A stretch of DNA of 64,000 nucleotides from Lithospermum erythrorhizon (lineage: Eukaryota > Streptophyta > Magnoliopsida > Boraginales > Boraginaceae): assembly GCA_019722365.1 (NCBI GenBank), contig JADFUC010000758.1:248001-312000 (forward strand). The letters run 5' to 3'. Positions within the stretch are counted from its first letter, which is position 1; every line of letters starts with the position of its first letter. Positions 1 to 11,030 of this stretch are shown here, in pieces. Made by a program: the position numbers and the translations under genes. Under the pieces are notes generated by a model. It saw only the letters and a program-made list of their open reading frames with translations. It made no database searches and had not been told where the DNA came from.

Positions 1-838
1 TAGACTAAAATTCTTTGTTTTCTTCAATAAGCATAAAATTCTTTGATAGCTTTGAACAAAAGTGACGTTTTTCATTATTTTTACACTTTTGTCCCAATAA
101 AGTTTAGTTTTTAATATTAAATTATGATAGCATCTGTAGGTTTATTTCTAAAGCCAAATTAATTATGATAGAAGAAATGTAAAGGCCTTTATATAGGGAG
201 TATATCGCTCTGGAGTAATAGACTGTCGCTTTGGCCTTTATCTAGGGAGTATCACCAATGCTACTTAGATGTGGGATGTCGACTTTTATGATTAGCCGTA
301 TATAACCTGGATTGGCGACATTATCTTGTGGCTTTAGCAATTCATAAATGTATACTTATAAATGTTGTGTGCCTCTTCAGCAGATTACATGGGCTCTAAT
401 CGCTGGTCATTTCAGATATCGCTGATAAGCGTTTGGCAGGGTTCGCTCACAAGCAATTAATAAAGGGGTAAGCAAAGGCGCATATATTAAGCTTGGGAAT
501 ACCTTTAGCTTCTGGCGTGGAGCGTGTCGAGCTTTAACAAATTACTCACTATAGTGCTTTAGTTAATAAAATAGAATACATATCTTAGCAAAGTATTTTT
601 AGTCCGAACAATCAGATACGGGAGGGAATATACAATTTTTACAATTTACACCCTCCCTGCTTCTCTATATAAACAACCTCAAACCATCATCCTCCTCATT
701 CAATCTTTCACCATTTCTTTCCTACTCTCTCCCACCACATCAAATTTTCTAAACAACAAATCTTTCATAGCCCCCATAATCATTTCATAAAATAATCAAA
801 CCCCAAAACAACAACAAAAATCAAGAACTCTATTGAAG
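1..838 (+). promoter_or_regulatory. Upstream region and 5' UTR of the GDU-type gene
   Basis: A TATA box (TATATAAA, 666-673) lies about 170 bases before the ATG at 839, followed by a CT-rich then A-rich leader typical of a plant 5' UTR. Further upstream, a short motif around ctagggagtat occurs twice (about 193-205 and 241-252), the second copy slightly changed. Nothing else between 1 and 600 is recognisable as coding. The TATA position is read directly; the transcription start near 695-705 is inferred. Confidence 0.6.
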
Positions 839-1306
839 ATGACAACTGGAGCATCAATACAAACAATTGCAGCAAGTGCCCCCTCAGTACAACGATCACC
901 ATGGCACTCACCAGTCCCCTATCTCTTCGGTGGTCTAGCAGCAATGTTGGGTCTCATCGCTTTCGCGCTTTTGATCCTCGCTTGTTCCTACTGGAAGCTC
1001 TCGGGTGATCATGAAAACGGCGAAACAGAGAGAGACCTGGAGGCAGGAGAGGGTGGAGATGGAGCTCTCAAGGCGGCGCCACCGGTTTATGAGGAGAAGT
1101 TTCTTGTGATCATGGCTGGACAAGAGAAACCAACTTTTTTGGCAACTCAAATTTCAAGTAGAGCTTCTTCATTTGGAAGCAATTCTAGTAATACTAGTTT
1201 TTGTAGTTGTAGTACTGAAAGTAGTGAAAAAACAGAGAAACATGAAGAGAAAAAAGAGGAGAATTCTACTTCTGGTGATTCAACTAGCCAACAACAAGTT
1301 GCTTGA
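839..1306 (+). CDS. GDU: GLUTAMINE DUMPER (GDU)-type single-membrane-span protein
   Basis: Intronless gene encoding 155 aa. Members of this plant family stimulate amino-acid export across the plasma membrane and bind a RING E3 ligase (LOG2 in Arabidopsis). The protein has a short Ser/Pro-rich N-terminus with SPWHSPVPYLF, one hydrophobic span at about residues 28-51, an acidic cytosolic stretch (ERDLEAGEGGDG), then the family hallmark VIMAG at 90-94 within a EEKFLVIMAGQEKPTFLA context. The tail (about 107-155) is rich in Ser, Glu and Lys, as in many GDUs. I start at the ATG at 839, the first ATG of the frame; the frame extends only two codons upstream, to a TTG. A TATA box lies about 170 bases upstream. 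Length and domain order are normal for the family. The exact paralogue number cannot be assigned. Confidence 0.95.
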   Translation: MTTGASIQTIAASAPSVQRSPWHSPVPYLFGGLAAMLGLIAFALLILACSYWKLSGDHENGETERDLEAGEGGDGALKAAPPVYEEKFLVIMAGQEKPTFLATQISSRASSFGSNSSNTSFCSCSTESSEKTEKHEEKKEENSTSGDSTSQQQVA

Positions 1307-2600
1307 TTTGATCTTCTTTATTATGTCTTCCTCTTTGAATTTACTTTTTTTTTGGGGAGATTTAGGCAGAGTGGTAATGATCTGAAGATTGTCGGACTTC
1401 AAGCAATGTAAATAATTTTTGAATGTGAATCAAAGATCAATGTTTTGTCTGCGTTATCATTTGCAATTTTGTCATCATAATTTACTTATTTTTCATTGTC
1501 CACTTTTTTCAATAATTCTGTTAGATCATTTGTCTCAGCTTAGCTATTCTAAAATCTCCAATCTTCAACTACTATACAACTTTAGGCTCTAGCACTTCTA
1601 TTGTCAAATAAGAGAAGTGTCATAGCCTCTAGAAGTTCATCGATCAAGTTAATAATTTGTGTTCATCCAAATTCCAAGAGGAATTAACAACCTCAACCTT
1701 GGACTTTTTTAGATTAAAAAATTTTGGTTTTCAATTTTTGTGTTTTCAAAAAGGCTCATACATGTCTTGCTACATAAAAATATACAATATGTAATTTATG
1801 AAATGACGGGGCAACTTTACGGCTCATACCATATAAATCATGGTTATAATTTTTTTACTCTACAATGACGTTAGCGAAGTAACTAGGAAGGTATGGGGCG
1901 TAGTGGTTATGTGATTTGTACCACTTAAAATTTTCTAATTTTCCTTTTTTTTTTATAACAGTTTTTAATCATTCCTACATAAAAATCTTAGTATGAATAG
2001 GAAACTGTTGAGCCACTTTTGACAGTCTTTATTATTTTAGATACATTTTGACATTACAATTGATTTGTCGTTATCAAAACACATAGAATAAGAAAAACAA
2101 TGAGCATAACATAAAGAGGAAACTGTTGAGCCACTTTTGTATGAATAGCAATTAATACTCAATCTACCAATATGATGAACATGCCAACAAAAAATATCTG
2201 TGAAATTATTATTTTTGTTGAGAATTAAACCGGAAAATCAGGGTGGGCAAGCCTGAAATGATTAGAAGTATAACCATAGAAGTGTAGTTGGAGAGTCCAT
2301 TATACCCGTGTAGAGGTAGAGAGGATCACGTGATGTTTGCATGAACACGTGTCCTGTCGTACACATGTGATGCGGCGACATGAAACTGTATTGCTTGCTA
2401 TCAATTAATGTCCTTTGTACTACGTATAAAATAAAATAAAAAATTCTTTCCTCGATCACAAAATAATTGTTTGTTTTTGAAATTTAGCTTTATTACAAAT
2501 ACATAGGCATTCGAAAATTTATTAGAAAATAACTAAATTGAATTAAGCAATTAATCAAATTAATTAAAAGGATAAGACATTTAAAGAATGTCACGTGTTG
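1307..2600. other. 3' UTR and intergenic DNA; no gene seen
   Basis: AT-rich. It starts with the probable 3' UTR of the GDU gene (AATAAT at 1408-1413). A 23-base direct repeat (around gaaactgttgagccac) occurs near 2000 and 2118. A cluster of ACGT elements lies at 2320-2370 and is listed separately. No convincing coding frame. Confidence 0.5.
2326..2370. promoter_or_regulatory. Cluster of G-box/ABRE-like ACGT motifs
   Basis: CACGTG at about 2328, then ACACGTGTC about 20 bases later, then an ACATGTG close by. Perfect G-box cores this close are typical targets of bZIP and bHLH factors in plant promoters. No gene start that they could serve is evident: GDU lies upstream and points the other way. 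They may belong to transposon-derived or relict promoter DNA. Confidence 0.35.
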
Positions 2601-4157
2601 ATTATAGTTCTGATTAAATACTAAATTAAATCGAGCCGCCGGGCCAGAGAGCCGAGGGTTAGTAAGCTCAGAGCCCACAGGTTAATCGAGTCAAAAATAA
2701 GGTTTCAGTAGTGCTTACTAGTTTGAGGCTCGAAATAGGTTAATGGAAAAGCAGTGCCGCGTTAAATGGGATAAATTAGGGCTCGAAGACCACAATTTTG
2801 ATGATCAAACTTCGGCCGGTACGGGCGTTACGGCGCGTGGGCAAAATGGAAGAATCTATAAATACGGGGTTTAAAATGGGAACTCAGAGTTTTGTGGTTA
2901 ATCAGACTTCATGATGCTTGTGGATCGAAATCGGCGTTACAGAAGTTGCGTGGTGTAAAATCAAGGTTAAAGGTCAGGAATTGATAGAAAGCATTTTGGC
3001 GCAAAAAACTAAGGCCTTGTGAAAAGAAAGTCGATACTTGGCCAACAAAATTTCCAAATGTCGTCAAATGATGCAGATGCGCCTCGAAATTGATAATTCG
3101 AATCGTGATCCTTTAATCAATGACCGTCCCTAAAGCGGCGTTTGGTAGAAACCTATAATTACCCCCCCATTTTTCACGAAAAATAATTCCACGAGACATC
3201 CGCTGGCTCCACAATTCCACCGCCCAACCTTGAAAAACGCAGAAATTCGAGGAGAAACTGATTACAGGAATTTAAGTTAAATCTTTGAAGACCGCAGTGA
3301 CTGGCGTGGTGGGCTTTCTATCAGTGGCATAATAGGCGCTAGGTAAGGATTATTGCCTTGGCCTTGATAATCGCTTGATTGAAGCAAAATCGTGAGAATA
3401 CGAAATATTACCATATGGCTTGAATATTCGGGATTATCTATGTACCTTCTTCATAAACTTGGATGAGCCTTTGATAAATTTCGGGGTTTAATTAAATCAA
3501 ATTCCTATATAGGAATAAAGCTGAGCGTTCGATCCTACTCTGCGATTAGGCGGGGAAAGCGGCTAGCTAAGGCCGCAATGGATTGATCGGTATCGTCGAT
3601 AAGGTTAGAACGTTCCATGCTGTCTGTCGTCATTTCTACTTGACTGACAATTTGCTTAAAGTAGTTGTGGTGAAGCTTTAATGACGTAGCTTGGTAAAAC
3701 TTCCGTCGAGTGGTAGAATCTACATGCTAGAGATCCCAGTGATTCCAAATCTGCTCTAAGTCCCGTAGGTCGTATCACTTGAGTCATCTACTTGTTAAGG
3801 CATTTGTATCCTGTGAGAAGCAGTTTAGCGGCCAACTGTTCTTGTCGACTCATGTGACCGAAGCTCGGTCATATCCTAAAATCGAGTGTCATGTCGAAAC
3901 AACCCAAACTTTTTGTCAGATCGAGTGTCGTATCGGGCCAATTTATCAGGCAATGACTCTCCCAAGCCCTTTAGTCACAGCACTTGAAAGGTGAAGCACG
4001 AATCCCAGTCATTTAAATGTATGTTTATCAGGATTCACAGTCCCTCTGCCAGCGTTTGTAGTCGATCAATAGTCGACATAGGCAGAATCAAATCAGAGAC
4101 CAGTCCAGTCATCTATTTTTATGCTTGCTTTCAATTTCAGTTGATGCGTTATTAGAT

Positions 4158-4810
4158 TTGATGGTTGGCCTTGGTCTTTTCAAGCGCGTTTTGATTCGCT
4201 CGCGTGCTCATTTGAGAAACTTTCGGTGGGTCTTTGATCCTAAATTACCCAGTCAGCAGCGACATGATGGGTTAACGCCGTGAGGCAGAAAAGAAGATGC
4301 GTCTTGGTGGTATGAGTAGTCTGCGTCGAATCATATCAGCGCGCATTTTTTGCGGTCGAGATTATTCTGGCCTCACGCTTAAATACCGACGTCTCGTTGA
4401 GCATAGCCAAAATCCAGAGATCGTGCCATCCGTGTGAGATTACAGAGGTGGCTCACGGCACCGAGGTGTCATGACTTTCTTAGCATGTGGCTTAGCGTTC
4501 TATGATTCAGGACGAACTTTCTTCGATACCGTTTATAACAACCATTTCGCGAATGGAATGCGTTAATAAGATTTGATGGACTAACTTTCATGGCCTTTGG
4601 TCTTTTCCCATTGGCGTTTTGTCATATTCAGCGTCTTTCCATTGAGAAAGCTTTCCAGTAGTCGCCCATCCTAGAATTACCCGGTCAATGTGACTATGAT
4701 AGATTCTTATAGGATGAGAACCTGAAAAGAAGATGCATCTTGGTGGTATGGAGTAGTACCAATCCGTCATATCATGTAGCTAGCGTTTTTCTTGATTGAA
4801 TTATTCTGCG
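4158..4810 (+). repeat. Two diverged direct repeats, about 415 bp period
   Basis: The stretch 4158-4380 (gatggttggccttggtctttt, then aaattacccagtcag, agaagatgcgtcttggtggt, ttattctg) recurs at about 4573-4808 with the same words in the same order (tttggtcttttcccattggc, gaattacccggtcaat, agaagatgcatcttggtggt, ttattctg). The copies differ by many substitutions and small indels. This is an old tandem duplication, or two terminal repeats of a lost element. Confidence 0.6.
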
Positions 4811-4920
4811 GTAGCACGGGAATCTGTTCTTAAAGAATTTCTTAGGATCATTATCAAGTCGGACCCGTCTGAGTCCGTGAGACCGGGACGTCATCCGGCT
4901 CTTCAGGAGGAGCACATCCC

Positions 4921-5045
4921 AAATTCAAATCAAATCGATCAAATTCGAATCAGTCGAATCGAGTCGAACTTCAGTACGAATCAAATCCAAATAAAGCCAA
5001 ATCGACTCATATCGAGCTCGAATCAGTCGAGTCGAAGCTTGATCG
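4921..5045. repeat. Low-complexity tract of AAATC/GAATC/GAGTCGAA words
   Basis: About 125 bases built from degenerate repeats of caaatc, gaatcagtcg and gagtcgaa. It makes open but meaningless frames on both strands. It sits at the right edge of the GC-richer block. Confidence 0.6.
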
Positions 5046-5130
5046 GACATCTCATGAATCGTCGATAAGCGGCCGGGATTCGTAGTTTGGATAGTGATCT
5101 GCTTTAAATTTGAAGTAAAACTGTCTGTTG

Positions 5131-6849
5131 AGGAGATTTTCACTTTCTGAGTGGGTTTTATTTGTCTTTCTTATCGTAAATAATAAAAATTAACTTCTTT
5201 AAATTACATTATTTATTAATTATTTCTTTATTTTTAAAAATATAAAATTTATATAATTGGATACGTCTTTTAAAATACTTTCATAATATTAATTTTTAAA
5301 TTTTTTTAATAATATAATTAAAGAGTAATTGAAGATTAAAAATTTATCTCGATTTGTAATAAAGACAATTATTTTGAATTAGAGGGAGTATCAATTAATG
5401 TACACCCCGATTCCTTGGGTCAGTCCACTTTTTTCTTTGGAAACTTTGGGTAAATGAAAAAATTCTTTAAATAAATTTAATATTTTTTACTCTTCAGTTT
5501 TGATTCAGAATCCGTCATTGATCTATACAACCTATTATAAATTCACTTTTTACTTTTCTAAGCAATAAATATTTTTTTTATGTTTACTGGAATAAATATA
5601 AATTGAAATTATTAAATATTTTCTTATATTTTATAATTATTTTATTAAAAGATATTGACATATTAAGAGATGACATATAAATATATATGTAGAGTTTACT
5701 CATCTTTTTAACCTTTTAAATCGTCGTTCTAATAATTTATCTTTTCTAATTATTATCCACATTTAAGTGATCCTTCCTATACGTGTTTAACGTAGTAATT
5801 GCATCCAAAAGGGTAATTTGGGGTTACCAAACTGTGCTTTGGGAACATGGGTCCCGGTACTTAGGTCCCTTCACTCATTATGGGACCCAGCACTACTCGG
5901 ATAGATAAATGATAAATCTATGTTTTATTTGATCATAGGTTAGGGCAATGGCAGTGCAACATCTAAATAAAGATATCAAATGTACCTCGTCAAGACTCAA
6001 GACCAAATGAAAAGAGAGTCGATTTTTCACAAAAGATGATAAAATGTTTGTCTGAGGTAAATTTTAATTTGCAATGAAGAATCTCTTTTAATCTACGTTT
6101 GTGGTTACAAAACGACATAGAGATAAACGTTCCAACAGTAAGGAGGACATGTATATGAAATGAAGGTATATGCTTGTCTGAAAATGGTACACAGCAGCAT
6201 GCATTATTATTGTCTGTTCAGTGCCCTTTGGGCTCCGCTTCTTTTGACTATCTCCTTGTATATACCTTGTAATGATGGATCGGAGCCAAGAAATAATTAT
6301 AGTACATGTTAAATAAATACATACAAAAATATCGAAGAAGATCATCTACCTCTTTATCATACTTCTCATTATGCTTCATGTTTTATATTATTATATATCA
6401 CATGCATTGATTGTTACTCTATAACCACCTACATGATGTCCACAATACATATATGAGGTACAAATAATTAAAAGAAAGAGGCATGATGTGATGAGGTTCG
6501 AAGATCAGAGGTAGACAATCTTATTCGCAAAAATACGTTGGTCTAAATAAATAACGAGAAAATTATATATTATGACGAACCAAATCATGTAAATTTACAA
6601 ATTAAAGATAGTATAAATGTGTTTAGTTTCTCTAAAAATTTAAAAGTAAAATAACATTTATTTGAAAAAATTCAGGATGAATCAAGACCTATTCTTACCC
6701 AGCTTGAAAATGGCTCCGCACTCATATTAATTTCAAAAATTAGTTATTGTAGTCGATCCCACTTAGTGGGATAAGGTTTGATTTGATTTGATTTGGTTTT
6801 GGTTGTACCAATAACATTATTTGAATTGATGGAATTTGGTGAAATTAAT
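5131..6849. other. AT-rich intergenic DNA; no gene seen
   Basis: No coding frame with recognisable content. A lone MITE-type end (gagggagta, about 5381-5389) may be the right terminus of an eroded Stowaway-like element. Confidence 0.4.
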
Positions 6850-7042
6850 TACTCCGTCCATTCCTCCCAAAATGTTAGGGACATTTTTACAAATTGGAAA
6901 TCCCTTAAATGGTTTTCACTTTGGCCAATAGTGAGTACGTAAAATCTTGAAGGAAAAATAACAATTGTGAGAAGAATTCAAATTTCACTTAAAAATTTGT
7001 GTAGGGTCAAAGTGTCCCCTAACAAAAGGGATGGCGGAATTA
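6850..7042. mobile_element. Stowaway-type MITE, about 193 bp
   Basis: The left end reads tactccgtccattcctccca and aaatgttagggac. The right end reads gtcccctaacaaaaggg and atggcggaatta, its imperfect reverse complement. TA lies at the left edge and TTA at the right, as expected for Tc1/mariner-derived Stowaway elements with TA target duplication. There is no coding capacity. Confidence 0.7.
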
Positions 7043-8331
7043 TATTTTCTTTATGTTTAGCGAGGTAAGTTTCAAATTTAGTAAATTTTGGTCAAAATCT
7101 TTTTCTATAGCCTATTCGATTAGCTCGGAGAAATCATTTTTATTGATATTAGTGAAAATAATTTCGTTTCAAACAATCTTACCAATAGTGGCTAGTGATG
7201 ATTCGATTTTGTTATTGTGAGCACACCATTCAAAAATTTGTATATGATGTCATGAGCTTTTTATTTTCATAGATATGGGTAGCACAATCATTTAAATGAT
7301 TATTCTTTGAATGTTTAATGATGAAATATTATTATAATGTAGCAAATAGTTTTTTGGATAAGACAACAATTTATCTCATGATGATAATACATTTGCACCG
7401 TACCATTCTAAATGTATATTAGTACGACGTTACTACAAGCCAGTACACGTAAGATACAAAATAGTTTTACATATGAATGATAATAAGAATAACATAAACC
7501 AATTTGGTTGGTCCATGAAGATACATGTGTAGGATATATATATTCTATCTAAGGAGATGATGAGCCCTAATTCATATAAATTATTTTGTATGCTTTAACA
7601 TATAATATGAAATGAGTCTTTTTAATTTCCAATCAAGTAATAGCTAGTGTGGAGTACTAATTATAAGTTATAAATTATATGGTGGTTAAACAATAAAACT
7701 CGATGAGATTTTTCTATACCAAAGAAAGCATCATTATAGAATAATAATCATCCACTTCTAACTTGATGAACATTGAGGGCCTGATGAGGGTCATAGATTT
7801 TGTTAAGAATTCATACATTTACAGCTCAAATGAATTGAAAATAAGGGATATAACTCATAATCACATCTATAAATCTGAAACAACTTGTAGGCGTAAGCTT
7901 CGACTAAGAAATGATGCTAAATATCGGTATCTGGCATTTTTAAATGCTTTATGTGGGTTTAGTCAGCATGATGCTTAGTATCTCGTATTGAAGTGGTTTA
8001 AAGGAAACGCAAATCACGGCAGAGTTGAAGTTTTGTCGGAAATTCACTCGCCAGGTAATCCCGAGGACGAGAACCTCAAATACCGCTAATATACTTGATT
8101 TCCACGGTTTTCTATAAACCTAGCTTAGGATACTCTAAACCGCTATTAGTGATAATAGATAGGTAGTGACACCAAGAATAATTAGTTTATATATATGTTC
8201 ACTTTATTTAAGATAAAATTTTATTTTTAAGTTGAAGTAACTAGCAATCACACACTACACTTTCAATGAGTGGTGAATAGCTATTTCAAATGATGAGCGG
8301 CATTTTTTCCCGATTCGCTATATTTAAAAAT
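7043..8331. other. AT-rich intergenic DNA; no gene recognised
   Basis: Contains an open frame at 7763-7978 (71 codons) without any family resemblance, signal or neighbour support. I treat it as chance. Confidence 0.4.
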
Positions 8332-8478
8332 TACTTCTTCCGTCTTAAAATATTGATCATCTAGATTAATTATATATATAAATTAAGGTGGGACGATTTT
8401 TAAAAATTAAATATTTTGATATAAAGATAAAAAATTAGATAAATGATAAAATATTTTGAGATGGATCTGAGGGAGTAT
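8332..8478. mobile_element. Stowaway-type MITE, about 147 bp
   Basis: Starts tacttcttccgtcttaaaat and ends atggatctgagggagta. The ends are imperfect inverted repeats of the CTCCCTCNGTC type, and TA borders both sides. The interior is AT-rich and non-coding. Confidence 0.65.
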
Positions 8479-9325
8479 ATAAATCATCTAAGTATATTTA
8501 GTTTATCATATTCAATGGGATATAGTTTTTTTTAATAGTTTAAATATGTTGATCCAGTTAGCTATTGGGATATACAAGTTGCAAAAGGAATTGAATTGCT
8601 TCCAACAATGTCGACAAAAAGTGCTCATACAGCAACATAGTCCAATAAGAGGTAGGGTCAATTGGTATATGTAATATGTTGAAAATAAATCATCCCTTTA
8701 TTAATGCGCTATTATTGAAGGTACAACACTATTGAGCTATTGGAGTCCTACAATGATCCTATCATATATTGTCCCTCCTGAAATGATACAACTAACTAAC
8801 AAGCATGCTTCTTGATCTGAGCGTACTCAGATAAAACCTAGTTTTTGCCATATTTCTTTATTATGAGGATATGAATTTGGAGTGAGGGGTAGTGAGAAAC
8901 TGGTAAATGCAGCCTGGAAGATATATGAATGATAATGATACCAACCATTGCTACACCCTACACCTAGCTAATACAATCATTGGGCTAGCTAGTGCATACG
9001 GAGTAATTAGATATATTTATTCGTCTCAAAATACATTTATCATTTTTAAAAAATTATAATAATGGATTATTTGCATTTTTAATATACTTTTTGGCTAAAT
9101 CCCAATATAGTTTTTAAGCATTTCTAATATAGTTTTACAATCTCAATATAACTTTTTACTATCTTTTAATAAAATATTTTCATTTGTATAACAATCATTT
9201 ATTTTAAAACTGGATGAAAGATACTTTTAAGAATGAAAATCAAATTATAACTAGTGCACGCTCTAAATCATTCAAAAGGGCATGGGCTTGCTTGAGGGAT
9301 AAAACTATAAAAATGGTCCCAGATA

Positions 9326-9755
9326 ATGTGTAAATTGCACTTAAGACTCAATAAATATTTGATATGCACAAATGGTCTCTGTAATTGGTAGAAAATGTGC
9401 ATTTTAGTCCCTATTTTAACATTGACGTTAAATTTAAACGGAAAAGTGCGGGTACACCACACTTTTGGGCCAAAACATAATTTTCAACACTTATTACTTA
9501 CCAAAAATGTACACTTTAGTCCCTAATATTAGTTGAAAATATGCACTTTAGTCCCTCTTTTCGTCAAAATTTAACGCCTCCCTCTTAGCTTGTTCGGAGG
9601 TATGCCCCTTTGAGGTTGTAATACTTTCTTTTTAATACAAAGTTTGATATTAAAAAAAAATAACGCATCCGTCAAAAGAGGGACTAAAGTGCACCTTTAG
9701 TACCAATTATAGGGACCATTTATGCATACCAAACATTTACTGAGACTAAACTTAC
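9326..9755. mobile_element. Foldback element with about 100-bp inverted arms
   Basis: The left arm at 9326-9430 (atatgcacaaatggtct, gtaattggtagaaaatgtgc, attttagtccct) is the reverse complement of the right arm at 9660-9752 (gggactaaagtgcacc, accaattatagggacca, tttatgcata), with scattered mismatches. The loop holds a further partial copy (9505-9590: actttagtccct occurs twice). It encodes nothing. The arms-and-loop layout fits a foldback or MULE-derived non-autonomous element. Confidence 0.65.
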
Positions 9756-10100
9756 ACTCCCTCCGTCCAAATTTAGTTGGGACAGTTTGACTTTTTATTC
9801 AATTTAAGAAATGAATTGACTTATGATATATATTCAATTTTATTCTTCATTTCAACGACACTCCATTACGATAATCAATTTGTTGACATATGTTATTTGT
9901 CGAATTCTTTATATACATAAAATGACAATTTTGAACCATTGATTTTGTAAATTTTAAATATTTATTGTCTATATTAAGAAGATTGAGTATTCGTTAAGTA
10001 AGGGTAGAATGGGAATATGATACATTTTTTAAGAACAAGAATCCAAAGTCGGGACACCTAATTCTGTAAATTAATCCCAACTAAAATTGACATACAGAGG
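9753..10100. mobile_element. Stowaway-like MITE, about 345 bp
   Basis: Left end ctccctccgtccaaatttag ttgggac; right end tcccaactaaaattgacata cagagg, its reverse complement with a few changes. It abuts the foldback element on its left. No coding capacity. Confidence 0.6.
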
Positions 10101-11030
10101 CCATAATATTTGGAGACTCATTTTAACATTATTATTTGAGACATTTTAACAATTATCTCTTGCTTGAGGGCAAGAAAACGAGTTCAGGGAAAGGATAAAG
10201 AAGAGATGCCAATGATTGTGACATGCAATATGGTACGATTATTATACATTTGCGTCAGATTATTAATTATTGCATCCAATTGAAAATGATACTCCTACAT
10301 GAGAGTTTATGCAACTATATAGGTTTTCCAATGGAAGTGTTTGATTGAAAACAACTACTCTCCTGCGACTAGTAGGGTTCACCATAATATTGCTTCTGCC
10401 TTCAACCGTACTGGCCGAAGGTGGGATAATATAGTATTGCACCATTTTTGGATAATGGGTTTGGTTTATAAGGCACTCAAAAATTAATATCTATATATTT
10501 CATATTTGAGTTGTTTGACTACAATATTTCTTACTTTTTAACAGTCAAATATCACTCTACTCCAACATATAAGTATATTTCTGAACTCGTTTGAGTTGTT
10601 TTATCAAGGACCTAACATATAGTTGAATGAAAATGTCATCATTATTCATAGTCAACCCAACTTAGCAGAATAATAATGCTTAATTGGTTTAAATGTAGAT
10701 GTAAGAGTAAAAAATCCATTACATTTGAATAATCAACTTGGAAGAAACTACTAACAAAATGTAAATGTGGTAAATAAAAGAAAAACAAAATCCATTTCTC
10801 AGCAGAAAAACTATTTCAACATACAGGAAAATGTTACCAGTGAAACAAGGATGATTGTATAGATGAAATAACGCAGGGCCTTGAAACAACCTAGTGTTAA
10901 ACTGTTCATTGAAAAATAATGACATTTGCTGGGAAAGTGAGAAGGTTTTCCTTTACAAGAACAATCCTAAGAGTTCATAGTATACAGACAAATCAGATCT
11001 CTACAAAGAAAGAAGAGCTTGTAAATCTTC

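Larger units (their letters stand above)
2600..5130. mobile_element. Degenerate, GC-richer transposon-like block (class not resolved)
   Basis: Base composition rises sharply above the AT-rich flanks and CpG/CGA words are frequent, as in decayed LTR retrotransposons of plants. A TATA-like CTATAAATACGGGG lies at about 2857-2870, which could be an LTR promoter. The frames at 3779-3994 and 4796-5068 are open but match no family I recognise. Internal direct repeats at 4158-4810 are listed separately. The block ends at about 5130, where AT-rich DNA resumes. Confidence 0.4.

Noticed and set aside
7763..7978. A small plus-strand gene of 71 codons
   Set aside because: No family resemblance, no promoter or leader, and length within chance expectation for the region.
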